A program made the translations under genes and the position numbers. Below the pieces are notes generated by a model. It did no database searches. It saw only the letters and a program-made list of their open reading frames with translations, and was not told where the DNA came from. DNA of 64,000 nt, taken from contig NC_133397.1 in the NCBI RefSeq assembly GCF_047511655.1, forward strand, positions 122,973,308 through 123,037,307, written 5' to 3'. This document shows positions 38,001 to 53,000 of this stretch, one piece after another. The first letter of the stretch is position 1. The number at the start of each line of letters is the position of its first letter. The stretch comes from Castor canadensis. Taxonomy: Eukaryota; Chordata; Mammalia; Rodentia; Castoridae.

Positions 38001-41000
38001 GGCCTGGGTTCAAACCCTAGTACCACTAAAGGGAAAAAAAAAAAAGAAACTAATTTTCAGAACCTGAGAAAATTTCTGAGAATTACAAAGACAGAAAATC
38101 ATATAGGAACAAGTCTTCTGAAATGTGTGCCTATATATCTTTTGCCTATTTATTTGCCAAGCTATACTTTTCTCTAAAATATCCCTCCCTCCCCCTTAAG
38201 CTTTCTTTTTAAAAAATCTTAAAATTGACTTAAGATGTAGCTCAGTGGTAAAGTGCTTGCTTAGCATGCCTAAGGCCCTGGGTTCAGGTCCTAACACTGC
38301 CAAAAAAAAAATCTTAAAAACAAATATAAATCTGTTTGAAATTTATTTTAATCACTATAGATCAATTTCTTAGAGTTCTGAGGGAAATGGTGAGTGAAAA
38401 AGAGGCAACGTAAACTGATCTTCAGGAACCTTCCATTAACTTAGAGAGGCAATGCATGAAGTGAAAGAACAGAGACCATGACCAGTCTTGGGTCTGTAAT
38501 CAGCTCCAATTCCAACTCCATCCCACTGGGAAGCAGCTTATCCTATGTAACAGCGAGCGAGCAACCCAACATGGCTGGCGGGGTTCTCTACCTTCTGTGT
38601 TCACTCGGTTAACCCTCATAGTCAAACTAAGCACCTAGCATGCTGGCTGCCCAGGCAGGTGCTAGGTTAAGTGGTTCTTCTCCTCCATGTTCTGGTGGCA
38701 ATTACTAAGCACCAGGTTTGCTGGTGCATTTTACTACAGAAGACCATTGTTTCAATGTGAACTTGCATTTCTTAGATTAGCAAATAGCGCCTCAAGATTG
38801 GATCTGCATTAAGCATAACACATGGAAACTAGGCTCCTTGTGAATCTGGAGGCTTCGATAGCCTTCCTGCAAGGCACAGCTCTCATTAATAAGTCAAAGA
38901 AAAGTAGTCGTTTTCCATCGTGCTCATTGGCCGGGGCCTTGCCACTCCTCTCTATGTAGCAAGGAATTGATGACATTTATAGAGTCTGGAATCTACATTG
39001 ATCCTGAAGCCTTGTCTGTCTTGGGTTGTTGTTTGGTTTTTTTTTTTTAATGTGATCTTAACTATCATCAGGTTTCAAATGCTGTGGTCAGAAGTCAGGT
39101 TCCATCATCAATTGTGAGGAATACTTTTGGACTTCAAAATCAAAATGGTCTGTGATTTTTATAGGCTCATGGACGAAGCACTTGTTCCATTTTCAAAACT
39201 AGAAGGCAAAGCCAGGGAACTCTACAGTAGGATAAACCAAGGACTTGTACACACACTCTAGCTTTAGCACAAGTCTTACCACACCCGTGAGGATTTACCA
39301 CAAGACTAGAGACCCACTCATGGCAGAAGGGTAGAACTCAAATAGAGTTTGGAGCAGAGAACCAGAGAAAACTAACTTCTTAGCAGCTTAAGGAAGAATT
39401 CCAGAGACTGAGATGCAACCATTGCTTTCAGTAAGCTTCTAAAACTCAGCTACTCTCAACAGTGTTAAAATACAGAATAAATAAACAACACAGGGGCTGG
39501 AGGTGTGGCTCGAGTGGTAGAGCGCCTACCTAGGAAGCATGAGGCCCTGAGTTCAAACCCCAGTGCCACCAACAATAGTGATGATAATAATAAAAATAAT
39601 ATAAACAACACAAGAATAGTGAATCAAAAAACTTGGTATTTGTAGAGTGATGTTTATAAGAGAAGATCAAAGGGTTTCTCCACAACTGGAAACACACTAA
39701 GAACTGTGCAAGCTTCAGGCAGATGTACCTAAGTGCGCAGGATGGAGAGGAGAGTGGCTGTCTCTGACTTTTTAAGGCACGAAGCTTGTCTCCCTGGGTT
39801 ATGCTGGTTGTCATCTCCACATCTTCATCATCTTCTAAATTATTCTGGAGAAAAATGCACGTTCCATAGAAAGGTCATTACAAACAGTCTTTTTAATGGG
39901 TGAGAGATTATCTGTTTATAGATACATCACATGTAAATTATCTTAGTATAGCTTATCACACGTCACTTAAACGTGTATAAATTCAACATGGTCCAGTTGC
40001 TCAACTAATTGCCATTTAAATATACTAGTCAAATTCCAAATCGAAGAAACACAGGTACGGATGTGGTAACGTGTGAAAGGAGCTGTCTATTACCACAGAC
40101 CATGGCAAGGTCACTCTCAGGTGACACATCATGCTGGGGAGCACAGCCTAACTCGGACTGCTCCACAGAGACAGCCCAAATACATTTCCAGATTCTGCCA
40201 GGAGCCATCGCTGCAAATTCCATTTGATTACACAAATAAAAGATAAATATTTGGGGCAGCTACACAGTAACTTAGTAGCATCGTTACTAGGAAGAGCACT
40301 CATTTCCTGTCCAGGAAGAGGAAAAGGACCAGTGACACTAAATTGGGAAGGTGTGTTTCCTTCTGAAATAAGTTTTATTAGTGTGGAAACCACAAGTGCC
40401 CTGTTAGTTTCCTGCACACCAGTTTAAGAGGAGCAGAAGTGACAGAGAGACAGCCAGCTAAATTGTATCTATCACAACCACGAGGCAATAGAATAAAGGC
40501 CCAAAATTTATTTTCAAAACAACAACATAAGCAAGATATTTGGAAATAAGGCAGTGAAAATATCACAGAGAGAGAGAGAGATTGACTTTTAGAGTCAGAA
40601 TTCAATGCTTTTGATATTTTTAAAGCTATGGTCATATGCTACTTAAAAAAAATAAAGGCTAATTTTACAGGCTGTACATTTAAAAAGAATAACAGTTATA
40701 TTCAAATTTTTAATTACATGTGGTTTTCTATTGTGAATTTTAAGGTCAAACTTTTTTTCTTAATTATGACACATTTCAAAACAAAAAACAACAAAAATAC
40801 TATACCACACTGCTGTGCACTGTGTAACACATATTGTTTTACTTTCTCTTAAGCTTATTTATATTAAAGCATTCTCTCAGCTGGGCACCAGTGTCTCATA
40901 CCTTTAATCCTAGCTACTTGGAAGACTGAGATCAGGAGGATTAAGGTTCCAGGGAAAACTCATGGAAAAAAAGCTGGGCGTGGTGGCATGGCCTGTCATC

Positions 41001-44000
41001 TGAGTGGAGGATGGTGAGCCAGGCCAGCCAAGGCAAACAATGAGGCCCTATCTCTAAGAAAACCAGAGCCAAAAGGGCTGGGGACACGGCTCAAGCAGTA
41101 GAGCTCCTGTCCAGCAGCTCAACGTCCTGAGTTCAAACCCCAGCTGCTAAATAAATAAATAAATAAATAGCACCCTCTCTCAAAGAAGAATAAAAGCAAT
41201 ATAGCTCTCAACTCCAGAAAGGAAAATCATGCGTTTTCCTCACAATATTAAAAAGTGTGTGTGTGTGTGTGTGTGTATCCTTACTCTTTACTCTTTATTT
41301 TTCATATGAAAGTACAGGTAAGCACAATAAATACTAAGCCCACCTATGTATTTACCAAAAGAAGCCAAACACATTAACACTTTGGCTTACAGTCTTCCAG
41401 ACTTCTCTCTGTGCTTTACCCATCCCCTCAAACACACGTCTGTCTTATAAAAAGAAATTGCATTATATATTCTGCTTTCTGACTTGGGTGCTTTTTTTTT
41501 TCCATTAAAATATATACTGTGAAAGTTTTGGGGACAAATAAAAAAAGTTCTTTCAGAAAATTCCATTGTGTATATCTGCCAATCTCTATAAACACATGGT
41601 TTCTGAACACTGTCCTGTTGCTATTGCCTTGAGACCAATCCATAGAAGTGGAACTGGTACGTTCACTTGAAAGTCAGCTTCTACGTTAACACACGGCCCT
41701 AAAATAGCTGTACTGTTCTAAACTCCAACTCGCAACTGTACGAGCTTCATATTCCTTAAATCTTTGCAGATCCTGCACACATTTCCTTATCCCATATAAG
41801 GCATAAATAGTGCCTCATCATTTAAATTTGTGTTTCTTCCATTACTAGGGAAGTAAGACATGTTTTATGTTCAGCAGTCATGAGGGCTTCCATATTGTTT
41901 TATTAGCAGTCATGTCATTTTCACAGGGATTTATGAGACTTTTGTGCCTTCTAAGAACCTCATTTGTATATATTTCAAACATGTCCTTCCAGTCACTCAC
42001 TCTGGAGAATGGACTGGAGAAAGGAAGGGCTGGGGGCAGAGGGGACAGTTACATGGTCCCTGTGATGGTCTTGATGACACATGGATGGACCAAGATAAGG
42101 GAAACACTTGGGGAAGGAGGAAAAAGAAGGGGGAAAGATCTACACAGCAGTGTGTGTCTGAAGGAACCTACTAGAAGTCATGTCAATGTTTGTCTACGCT
42201 GATCTGTCCTTATTTTGTTTCTCTTACTGTTGTATCAATTTGAGAGTATTTTTAGGACTAAGAGCTATAGAAGACAGAACTATAAAATTGTCAGTAAATG
42301 ATTTATAGGTGATGGCCTAGCTGTCAAACTCTTGACAAAAAGTTATACAATGTTATAACTTAATTGAGTTACAAAATAAAGAAGTTAAAAAGCTGTATGG
42401 AAAGGGATGTTGGCCTCCTACGTAAATGTAACTAAGTGTGCATCTATTAGGGGATCAATCTTACACGCCAGGTCATGGGAGGTACAATCAACCTGGCACG
42501 TCGATGGAGGGGCAAAGGGGGCACAGGTTGAAGAGGGCTCTCATCAGGTGCTCCCTTCTTCATACCACCTTCAGTTCTCATGATGACAATCGAACACATT
42601 CACAAATGACAAAGATGGGAACGCCAACCTGGAGCTCCCTCCTGCTCTTGAGCTCCAGCCCCTCTCCGTACATGATATATTTATTTTCTCTCTCTCACTC
42701 TCCCTCCCCACCCCAGATTGTCAGGGAGAATCAGATTACCTTAACTCTACCAAAAAGAAACAAAGCCCCACAACTGTTGGAGACCAGTGATAAAGAAGCC
42801 AGGCGTGGGGATGCACACCTGTAATCCCAACACTCAGGAGGTGGAGGCAGGAAGATTATGAGTTCAAAGCCAGGCAGGGCTACAGAATAAGATCCTGTCT
42901 CAAAAAACAACAAAGAAGAAGCCTAACCCGGGGAGACCCTCATATCTCTGACCCCCAAACAAAAAGGGTCTCTCTATAAGTCCCCATTGCCCTTTGAAGG
43001 GTTTGAGGATCAACACCTTTCTTTTGGATACAAGATGCTCTCTATAGAGGCCGGAAGGTATCAGCAAACTAAAATACCTAAAAAGTACAAATTTTAAAGA
43101 TGCACTTATTTACAGGTGACAGCCTAGCTAAAGCACAGAAGTGCAAAGAATGAAGCTTGATTATATTCAGCCATTGTTCTCTCCATGTAGACAAGACGAA
43201 AACCACAGTAAAATACGTAGTGTCCATAGGTTTCAGTTGGATAAATTAGTGACCAATGCACTGATAAAATGGTGGCAGAGTCAGCTTGGTAGGCTGTAGA
43301 ATCTGCCAGTAAGAAAAGATCTATTAAGGCTGGAGGAGTGGCTCAAGTGATAGAGTCTGCCTAGCGAGCGGGAGGCCCTGAGTTCAAACCCCAGAAGCAA
43401 ACAACAACAATAAAGATCAATTAGAAAAGCATAGCACTTTTTAAGGGTTAATGATAGGAGAGAGACCATCAGAAAATACATAGAACACTGAAATAGAAAT
43501 GAGTAAAAACAGAAATCAAAAGGCTGGATGAGAAAGATGACAGTGCACTCCTGTCATCTCAGCTACTCAGGGAATCACGAATAGGAGGATTGCAGTCCAG
43601 GCCAGCTGGAACGTTAAAGCAAGACCCTATCTCAAAACTAACCAACACAGAAAGGGCTGTGGCTCAAACAGTATAGCACCTGCCTAGCAAGCGGGAGGTC
43701 CTGAGTTCAAACCCAAGGACTGCTTAAAAAAAGAAATCTCTACCATTAACAGAGCAGATCACCTAGCTGGGAAAAAAAGATACAGACCATGAAGCAGGGA
43801 GCCGGGAGTTCAGGCTGGACCCAGGGGCTGTGTGCATTGTCCACAGTGTCTAGACCAGCACAGAGGACCAGGCTCAACAAAGGAAAAGCCCTGGTTTTAA
43901 GGACTCCTCCTAATTCTGAGTGGCTAAGCAAATTCATTGTAGTCTCAGCCTAGACCATGACTATGAGCTGTCTCATTCTGGTTATTGTTTTCTTTCATCT

Positions 44001-47000
44001 ACCTCCTGAGCACTGAGAAATCACATATTCAAAAATCTCTAAATCAGGTCATGACAGAGCCTCTTAATAGCCAACCACCAGAAAATTCTTATAGACCTAA
44101 AAAAAAAAGTAACTTAGAATCTCTGTTTTCAATCTTGTACTACTGTTTTAAAGGCAGCCTCTAGAATAGTATAGCCTTTCACACTTTATGTACAAACTAA
44201 ATAAATCCAGAATGTCCATGGGCTTCTACCCCGACACTGGCATGGACATTGAGGCACACTAAAATCCTTATAGCATTCCTGACAATTTAGATCCCACCAG
44301 CTCTTCTGTGAGTCCCGCTGGTGCTGGACCTGGGGCTGACACCAGGTGGAAGAGCTGCTTGCACAAAGCAGCACGTGCCTGTAAAGTGGTCCAAAGCCAC
44401 AAGTTCACTGGGTAAAACACTGACCACGCCATCATCCTGACATCTCTGAATTCCTTCATTTCAGTACTCTAGTTACAGAAATGAGAATACTTCTGAACAG
44501 CTAAAGCTAAAATAATCGTTTGATTGAATGTGATGGTATCCACCAAATTTACATGTTTGTGCCCCTCCCTGCCCCCACCAAGAATTCTTATGTCAAAACA
44601 TTAGCCCACAAGGTGATGGTACTAAGAGGGGGGGTCTCTGAGAGGTAATTAGATCATGAGTCAGAGCCCCCATAAATGGAATTAGTGTCCTTATACACAA
44701 TGGAATTTTATGCAGCCATGAAGAAGAATGAAATGTTATCATTCGCTGGTAAATGGATGGAGTTGGAGAACATCATTCTGAGTGAGGTTAGCCTGGCCCA
44801 AAAGACCAAAAATCGTATGTTCTCCCTCATATGCGGACATTAGATCAAGGGCAAACACAACAAGGGGATTGGACTTTGAGCACAAGATAAAAGCAAGAGC
44901 ACACAAGGGAGATATGAGGATAGGTAAGACACCTAAAAAACTAGATAGCATTTGTTGCCCTCAATGCAGAGAAACTAAAGCAGATACCTTGAAAGCAACT
45001 GAGGCCAATAGGAGAAGAGGACCAGGAACTAGAGAAAAGGTTAGATCAAAAAGAATTAACCTAGAAGGTAACACCCACGCACAGGAAATCAATGTGAGTC
45101 AATGCCCTGTATAGCTACCCTTACCTCAACCAGCAAAAACCCTTGTTCCTTCCTATTATTGCTTATACTCTCTCTTCAACAAAATTAGAGATAAGGGCAA
45201 AATAGTTTCTGCCGGGTAGTGAGGGGGTGGGGGGAGAGAGAGGGGGTGGAGTGGGTGGTAAGGGAGGGGGTGGGGGCAGGGGGGAGAAATGACCCAAGCA
45301 TTGTATGCACATATGAGTAATAAAAAAATAAAAATTTAAAAAAAAAAATATGCCCCTTCACTATGTGAAGACACAGAGAGAATGCACCACCTCTGAACCA
45401 CAAAGCAGACCATTCCAGACACTGAATCTGCCAGTGCTTTGGCCTTGGCCTTTGCACCCTCCAGAAACTATGAGAAATAAACTTCTGTGCTTTGAAAGCC
45501 ACATAGGTTATGGTGTTTTCTAATAACAGCTTGAATGGACTCCCATGGGGCAGGGCTGGGGAGGAATATGAAAGAGCCAACATCTAAACATGTGCTTACA
45601 TTGAACGCTGGTGACACACACCTGCAATCCTGTGCTCAGGAGGCAGAGCTCAGGAGGATCGTAGTTCGAAACCAGCCCTGGCAAGTAGTTCACAAGACCC
45701 TATCTCGAAAAACCCTTGACAAGAAAAGGGCTGGTGGAGTGGCTCAAGGTGAAGGCCCTGAGTTCAAGCTCCAATACCACAAAAAAAAAAAGTAAAGTAT
45801 TTTAAATTTCAATCACACTGCATGCCCTAGTGTTCCCAGTGATAAGGATTTAATTATTTTTAAGTTCAATAAATTGGGATCTAAAAACATGATGAAAATG
45901 GCATATTCTAACTACCAGATATTAATTTAATATAGATTATAATGTAGAAAGCTTTCTGTTATTGCAAGCTATGTCCTCCAGATAGAGGGATGAATCTTGT
46001 TTATCTTTTCAGAACTCATAACCCAAAACCCTGCTTACTTGAACTCAACCTGAGAAGGAAATGCTGACCAGAGCAAGAAAAGAGTGTTCTTGCTTAGCAA
46101 TATTATCTCGTGAAAATGTTAGTTCAGATCTTTATTGTTTGCTTTTAACAGGCCAGACTATGACACAGAGACAAGAAAAAGTCAACAAATGCTCTGAATG
46201 TCAACATGACCTTGGCTGAGATTTACATTTCTCTAGGACAGATGACTCAGGCAAGTAAATTCAGCCATTCTATGAGGAGATGCTGTCCTACAGAACATGC
46301 ACAGGGTTCAAATATCAGCTCCATCAGTGGTCTCCATCTTTTGTCCGGGAAGAAAACCCACTGGCCCCATCCCAAAGCACTCTGGCTCTCTTTCTTTCTT
46401 GTGGGAGACAAGGCTACCATGCATTCCTTCCTTTTGGGAAAGCCAAAGTTGTTCTGGGACCCGGTCTGGGTCTAAAAGGTTGCCATCCATACAAAGGCAA
46501 ATCTACACTTGTTGCTTAAATGTCTTAACAGCTTTTGTTCTTCTTTAGGAATGGAAAGATAGACACCAAGTGCTTAACTTCACATCAGGCACAATGTGAT
46601 AGAAGGAGCCAAACTCAGAGTTGGATGTCCAGTTCTCAAAATGGCTCTGCTACGAAATGATTCTGGCACCCTGGGGAAAATCACAATTTTTCTGGGAGCC
46701 TGGTTCCTTACTCATACAAGGGAACTAGAACAAATGACTGCAAGAAGGCTTATAGCTCACGATCCTAATTCTTACTAAGAGATAGCGGGAATAACATGAT
46801 CAGACAGACATGACCAAATCACAGTGTAACACTGAGGTTAGAACATCTCTGATACACAATGGCCTCTCTTAAGCAACACAGAGAGGAGGATTCCAAGATG
46901 GCGGCTAGAGGGAGGAAGCAGAAAGCGAGCCTCCTATAGTGAAATCTTGGAGAGACGCTGGAGACACACTTTGTAGGCATAATCACTGAGAAGAGGCATA

Positions 47001-50000
47001 ACTTTGACCCCTCCACACCTCCAGCCAGCACAGAGAATCTCCACTTCACGTTAAATGGAGAAACAAGGAGGGCCCCCAGGCCACCAGTTGCCTGCCCCCA
47101 GACAGCTTGGGAAGACGCAGACCAGGTGAGCTTCGTGGTATCGCAGTACCCCACAGACAAGCCTGGGCCAGAGCAGCATAGCCCCCTGGACAGACTGACC
47201 TCCACCCGGGGAAAAAAAGAGAAACTGAGTAATAAGCAACAAGAACAGTTAAGACACGCTGGAAAGAGGGTGGGGTGCACTGAGTGCCGAAGATTGGGGG
47301 AAGGGAATCCTTCCTGGGACTGTAAATAAACTGTAAATAAACAAGTCGGGCGGGCCAGAGAGGCTCTGGCGGGAGTGGGGGTGGGGCGCACGCCCAGCAA
47401 CCAGGAGTGGGAAAGCTGGTGAGAGTGGCGGAGGGAGGAAAACTCCACAGGAGAGGGGGGAAGACCCACTTCCCACGTGAACTGTAAATAAACACGCAGG
47501 CCCAAGAACGCGGGTGCAGTGTCACCTTTCCCAGTGCTTGGAAAGGGGAAAGCCTGTAGCAGAGGCTCCTGCACAGGAGAACTCTGAGCAAACAAAGCCT
47601 GTGGGACCAGGTGAGTGCTAAGCTCACCCCAGAGATCTGCATAAATAACGCCGCCAGCTGCAGGCTGAGAGCAGCAGGCAGGCAAACCACAGTTGCAGAT
47701 ACCACTCTCAGAACTGCCTCCAGACGCTTTTTTTTATTTTTCTCCCTACCTTTGATGAGAGAACGACCGAATTACACCTGCAAGCCGAAAAACTTACTGA
47801 AACTGTATTGCATTTGAACTGGGGACACTTGGTGGGGTTTTGTTTTGTTTTGTGTGTGTGTGTGTGCAGTTTTGTTCTACTTTATGTGTCCCCTTTGATG
47901 AGACAACTACAGAACAACATCTGAGGCACCATCTCCAGGATGGGAGACTGAGATGGACACCCAAATTATTAAGAATGAAACTTCATTGCATTTGAAATTG
48001 GAGGTTTTTTGGTTTTTTTTTTTTTTAATTTTCTATTTTCCATTTTATTTTAATTCATTTTTATGTATAGATATTTCTTTCATTTACTTATTTTTTATTT
48101 TTATTCCTTTTTTTTTTTGATTTTCAATCCTCTCTCTGTCTCTCTAATGTCTGTTCAGCTTCCTGTCAATTAGTAAACTAACGCTCCCTGTTTATACCTT
48201 TGAAACTTTCTTGTCTGAAATCTTGTTCTGCTTTCTCCCTCTTGTCTGTGTATTTGTTTTCCCCTTTTCTTTAACTTCTTGCTTTCCATCTCAGCTCACC
48301 CTTCCATTCTAAATATTACCATTGTTATTATTACAAGCCAGAAAATACTTAATTGCACACAGTACAGGGACAGTAACAATACCAAAGACAATGACGGGAA
48401 GACAGAAAAAACAGGGAAACCAGTTTCCCCACAGCAAAAAATTAGTACAGGAATCAGAGGGGAATGAAGAGAACAGAAACTCAAATCCAGACTCCAACAA
48501 AATGAAGATAAACTATGCCAAAGGACCCAATGAAGCCCACAAGAATAATTTAAAAGAAGACATACTACAGGTACTCAATGAGAATTTTATAGAGATGATA
48601 CTGGATAGGGTCAACCAAAATGTACAGGAGACACTCAAGAAATTCCAAGACAACAAAAATAGAGAATTTGAAAAAGCAAAAGAGGAAATAAAGGAAACCA
48701 TAGAAGCACTGTATAAACACCAAAGTGAAAGAGAGAACACGATGAATAAATGGATAAATGAACTCAGGACAAAAATAGACAACAATAAAGAGGAAACCAC
48801 CCAGGATATGGAAAACCTCAGAAAAAAGAACGAAACAGAAATGCAAAACAAAACGGAAGGCCAATCCAGCAGAATAGAACAAACAGAAGACAGAATCTCA
48901 GAACTTGAAGATGAAATGGTAATTAAAGGAAAACCCAAAGAAATATTAATTAAACAACTCAAGACCTGTGAAAAGAAAATGCAAGACTCACCAACTCCAT
49001 CAAAAGACCAAACTTTTGAGAATCATGGGCATCAAAGAAGGAGAAAAGGTGCAAGCGAAGGGAATGCATAATATATTCAACAAAATAATAACGGAAAATT
49101 TCCCAAATCTAGAGAAAGATATTCCCATACAGATGCAAGAGGCCTCCAGGACACCAAATAGACCAGATCAAAATAGAACTACCCCATGACATATCATCAT
49201 TAAAACAACAAGTTCAGAAACTAAGGAAAGAATATTGAAGGCTGTAAGAGAGAAAAAACAAGTAACATACAAAGGTAAACCCACCAAAATCACAGCAGAC
49301 TTCTCAACAGAAACATTAAAAGCAAGAAGAGCATGGGGTGAGATCTTCCAGGCACTGAATGAAAATAACTTCAACCCCAGGATACTCTACCCAGCAAAAC
49401 TATCATTCAAAATAGATGGAGCAATAAAAGTCTTCCATGATAAGCACAAACTAAAACAGTATGTGACCACAAAGCCACAACTACAAAGGATTCTTCAAGG
49501 GATTCTGCACACAGAAAGTGAAACCCAACTTAACCATGAAAAGACAGGCAGCACCAAACCACAGGAAAAGAAAAAGCAAGAAAATAGAGAGAAACATCAA
49601 CTTAGGTACACACAATCAAACCTTCTAACAACTAAGACAACTAAATGGCAGGAATCACCACATACCTATCAGTACTAACGCTTAATGTTAATGGACTTAA
49701 TTCACCCATCAAAAGGCACCGCTTGACGAAATGGATTAAAAGGGAAGATCCAACAATTTGTTGCTTACAGGAGACTCATCTCACTGACAGAAATAAGCAT
49801 AGGCTTAGGATGAAAGGCTGGAAGAAGATTTACCAAGCCAATGGCCCCCAAGAACAGGCAGGAGTAGCAATACTTATCTCTGACAAAGTAGACTTCAAAC
49901 CTACATTGATCAAACGAGATAAAGAAGGACATTCCATACTAATAAAAGGGGAAATAGACCAAAAGGAAATAATAATCATCAACCTGTATGCACCCAATTT

Positions 50001-53000
50001 CATCAAACATACCCTGAAAGACCTAAAAGCATATATAAATGCCAACACAGTGGTTGTGGGAGACTTTAACACCCGATTATCATCAATAGATAGGTCATCC
50101 AAACAAAAAATCAATAAAGAAATCCAAGATCTAATATATGCAATAGATCAAATGGACCTAGTTGATATCTACAGAACATTTCATCCAACTTCTACACAAT
50201 ATACATTCTTCTCAGCAGCCCATGGAACCTTCTCCAAAATAGATCATATCCTAGGGCACAAAGCAAGTCTCAGCAAAAATAAGAAAATAGAAATTATACC
50301 ATGCATACTATCTGATCACAATGCAGTGAAAGTAGAACTCAACAACAAAAGTAAAGACAAAAAACATGCAAACAGCTGGAAACTAAGTAACTCATTACTT
50401 AATGAAGAATGGATCATCAATGAAATAAAAGAGGAAATTAAAAAGTTCCTGGAAGTCAATGAAAATGAAAACACAACCTACTGGAACCTATGGGACACAG
50501 CTAAGGCAGTCCTGAGAAGAAAGTTTATAGCCATGAGTGCATATATTAAAAAGACTGAAAAGATCCCAAATCAATGACCTAATGATACATCTCAAACTCC
50601 TAGAAAAACAAGAACAAGCAAATCCCAAAAAAATAGAAGGAGAGAAATAATAAAAATACGAGCTGAAATCGACAAAATAGAAACCAAAAAAACCATACAA
50701 AGAATTAATGAAACAAAAAGTTGGTTCTTTGAAAAAATAAACAAGATCGATAGACCCCTGGCAAACCTGACTAAAATGAGGAGAGAAAAAAACCCAAATT
50801 AGTAGAATCAGAAATGCAAAAGGGGAGATAACAACAAACACCATGGAAGTCCAGGAACTTATCAGAGACTACTTTGAGAACCTATATTCAAATAAATTTG
50901 AAAATCTTAAAAAAATGGACAGATTTCTAGATACATATAATCATCCAAAACTGAACCAAGAGGAAATTAATCACCTGAATAGACCTATAACACAAAATGA
51001 AATTGAAGCAGCAATCAAGAGTCTCCCCAAAAAGAAAAGTCCAGGACCTGATGGATTCTCTGCTGAATTCTATCAGACCTTTAAAGAAGAACTGATACCA
51101 ACCCTCCTTAAACTGTTCCATGAACTACAAAGGGAAGGAAAACTGCTTAACACATTTTATGAAGCCAGTATTACACTTATCCCAAAACCAGGCAAAGACA
51201 CCTCCAAAAAAGGAGAACTATAGGCCAATCTCCTTAATGAACACTGACGCAAAAATCCTCAACAAAATAATGGCAAACCGAATTCAACAACACATCAAAA
51301 AGATTATTCACCACGACCAAGTAGGCTTCATCCCAGGGATGCAGGGGTGGTTCAACATATGAAAATCAATAAATGTAATAAACCACATTAACAGAAGCAA
51401 AGACAAAAACCACTTGATCATCTCAATAGATGCAGAAAAAGCCTTCGATAAGATCCAACATCATTTCATGATAAAAGCTCTAAGAAAACTAGGAATAGAA
51501 GGAAAGTACTTCAACATCATAAAAGCTATATATGACAAACCTACAGCCAGCATTATACTTAACAGAGAAAAACTGAAACCATTCCCTCTAAAATCAGGAA
51601 CCAGACAAGGATGCCCACTATCTCCACTCCTATTCAACATAGTACTGGAATTCCTAGGCAGAGCAATTAGGCAAGAAGAAGGAATAAAAGGATCCTATAC
51701 ATTAAAGACCCAAAAAACTCTACTCAGAAGCTTCTAGACATCATCAATAGCTATAGCAAGGTAGCAGGATATAAAATCAACATAGAAAAATCATTAGCAT
51801 TTCTATACACTAACAATGAGCAAACTGAAAAAGAATATATGAAAACAATTCCATTTACAATAGCCTCAAAAAAAATCAAATACCTAGGTACAAACCTAAC
51901 AAAAGATGTGAAAGACCTCTACAAGGAAAACTATACACTTCTGAAGAAAGAGATTGAGGAAGACTATAGAAAGTGGAGAGATCTCCCATGCTCATGGATT
52001 GGTAGAATCAACATAGTAAAAATGTCTATACTCCCAAAAGTAATCTACATGTTTAATGCAATTCCCATCAAAATTCCAATGACATTCATTAAAGAGATTG
52101 AAAAATCTACTGTGAAATTTGTATGGAAACACAAGAGGCCACGAATAGCCAAGACAATACTCAGTCAAAAGAACAATGCAGGAGGTATCACAATACCTGA
52201 CTTCAAACTATATTGCAAAGCAATAACGATAAAAACAGCATGGTACTGGCACAAAAACAGACATGAAGACCAGTGGAACAGAATAGAGGACCCAGATATG
52301 AAGCCACACAACTATAACCAACTTGTCTTTGACAAAGGAGCTAAAAATATACGATGGAGAAATAGCAGCCTCTTCAACAAAAACTGCTGGGAAAACTGGT
52401 TAGCAGTCTGCAAAAAACTGAAACTAGATCCATGTATATCACCCTATACCAAGATTAACTCAAAATGGATCAAGGATCTTAATATCAGACCACAAACTCT
52501 AAAGTTGATACAGGAAAGAGTAGGAAATACTCTGGAGTTAGTAGGTATAGGTAAGAACTTTCTCAATGAAACCCCAGCAGCACAGAAACTAAGAGATAGC
52601 ATAGATAAATGGGACCTCATAAAGCTAAAAAGCTTCTGTTCATCAAAAGAAATGGTCTCTAAACTGAAGAGAACACCCACAGAGTGGGAGAAAATATTTG
52701 CCAACTACACATCAGACAAAGGACTGAAAAGCAGAACATATAGGGAACTTAAAAAACTAAATTCTCCCAAAACCAATGAACCAATAAAGAAATGGGCAAG
52801 TGAACTAAACAGAACTTTCTCAAAAGAAGAAATTCAAATGGCAAAAAATCACATGAAAAAATGCTCACCATCTCTGGCAATAAAGGAAATGCAAATTAAA
52901 ACCACACTAAGATTCCACCTCACCCCTGTTAGAATAGCCATCATCAGCAACACCACCACCAACAGGTGTTGGCAAGGATGCGGGGGAAAAAGGAACCCTC

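Noticed and set aside
45185..45583. 132-codon minus-strand frame
   Set aside because: It is a shadow of the G-rich L1 3'UTR tract and adjoining LTR; Pro/Thr/Leu low complexity.
48513..48962. 149-codon minus-strand frame antisense to L1 ORF1
   Set aside because: It is the shadow of the A-rich ORF1 coding strand (Ser/Phe/Leu-rich translation), with no independent support.
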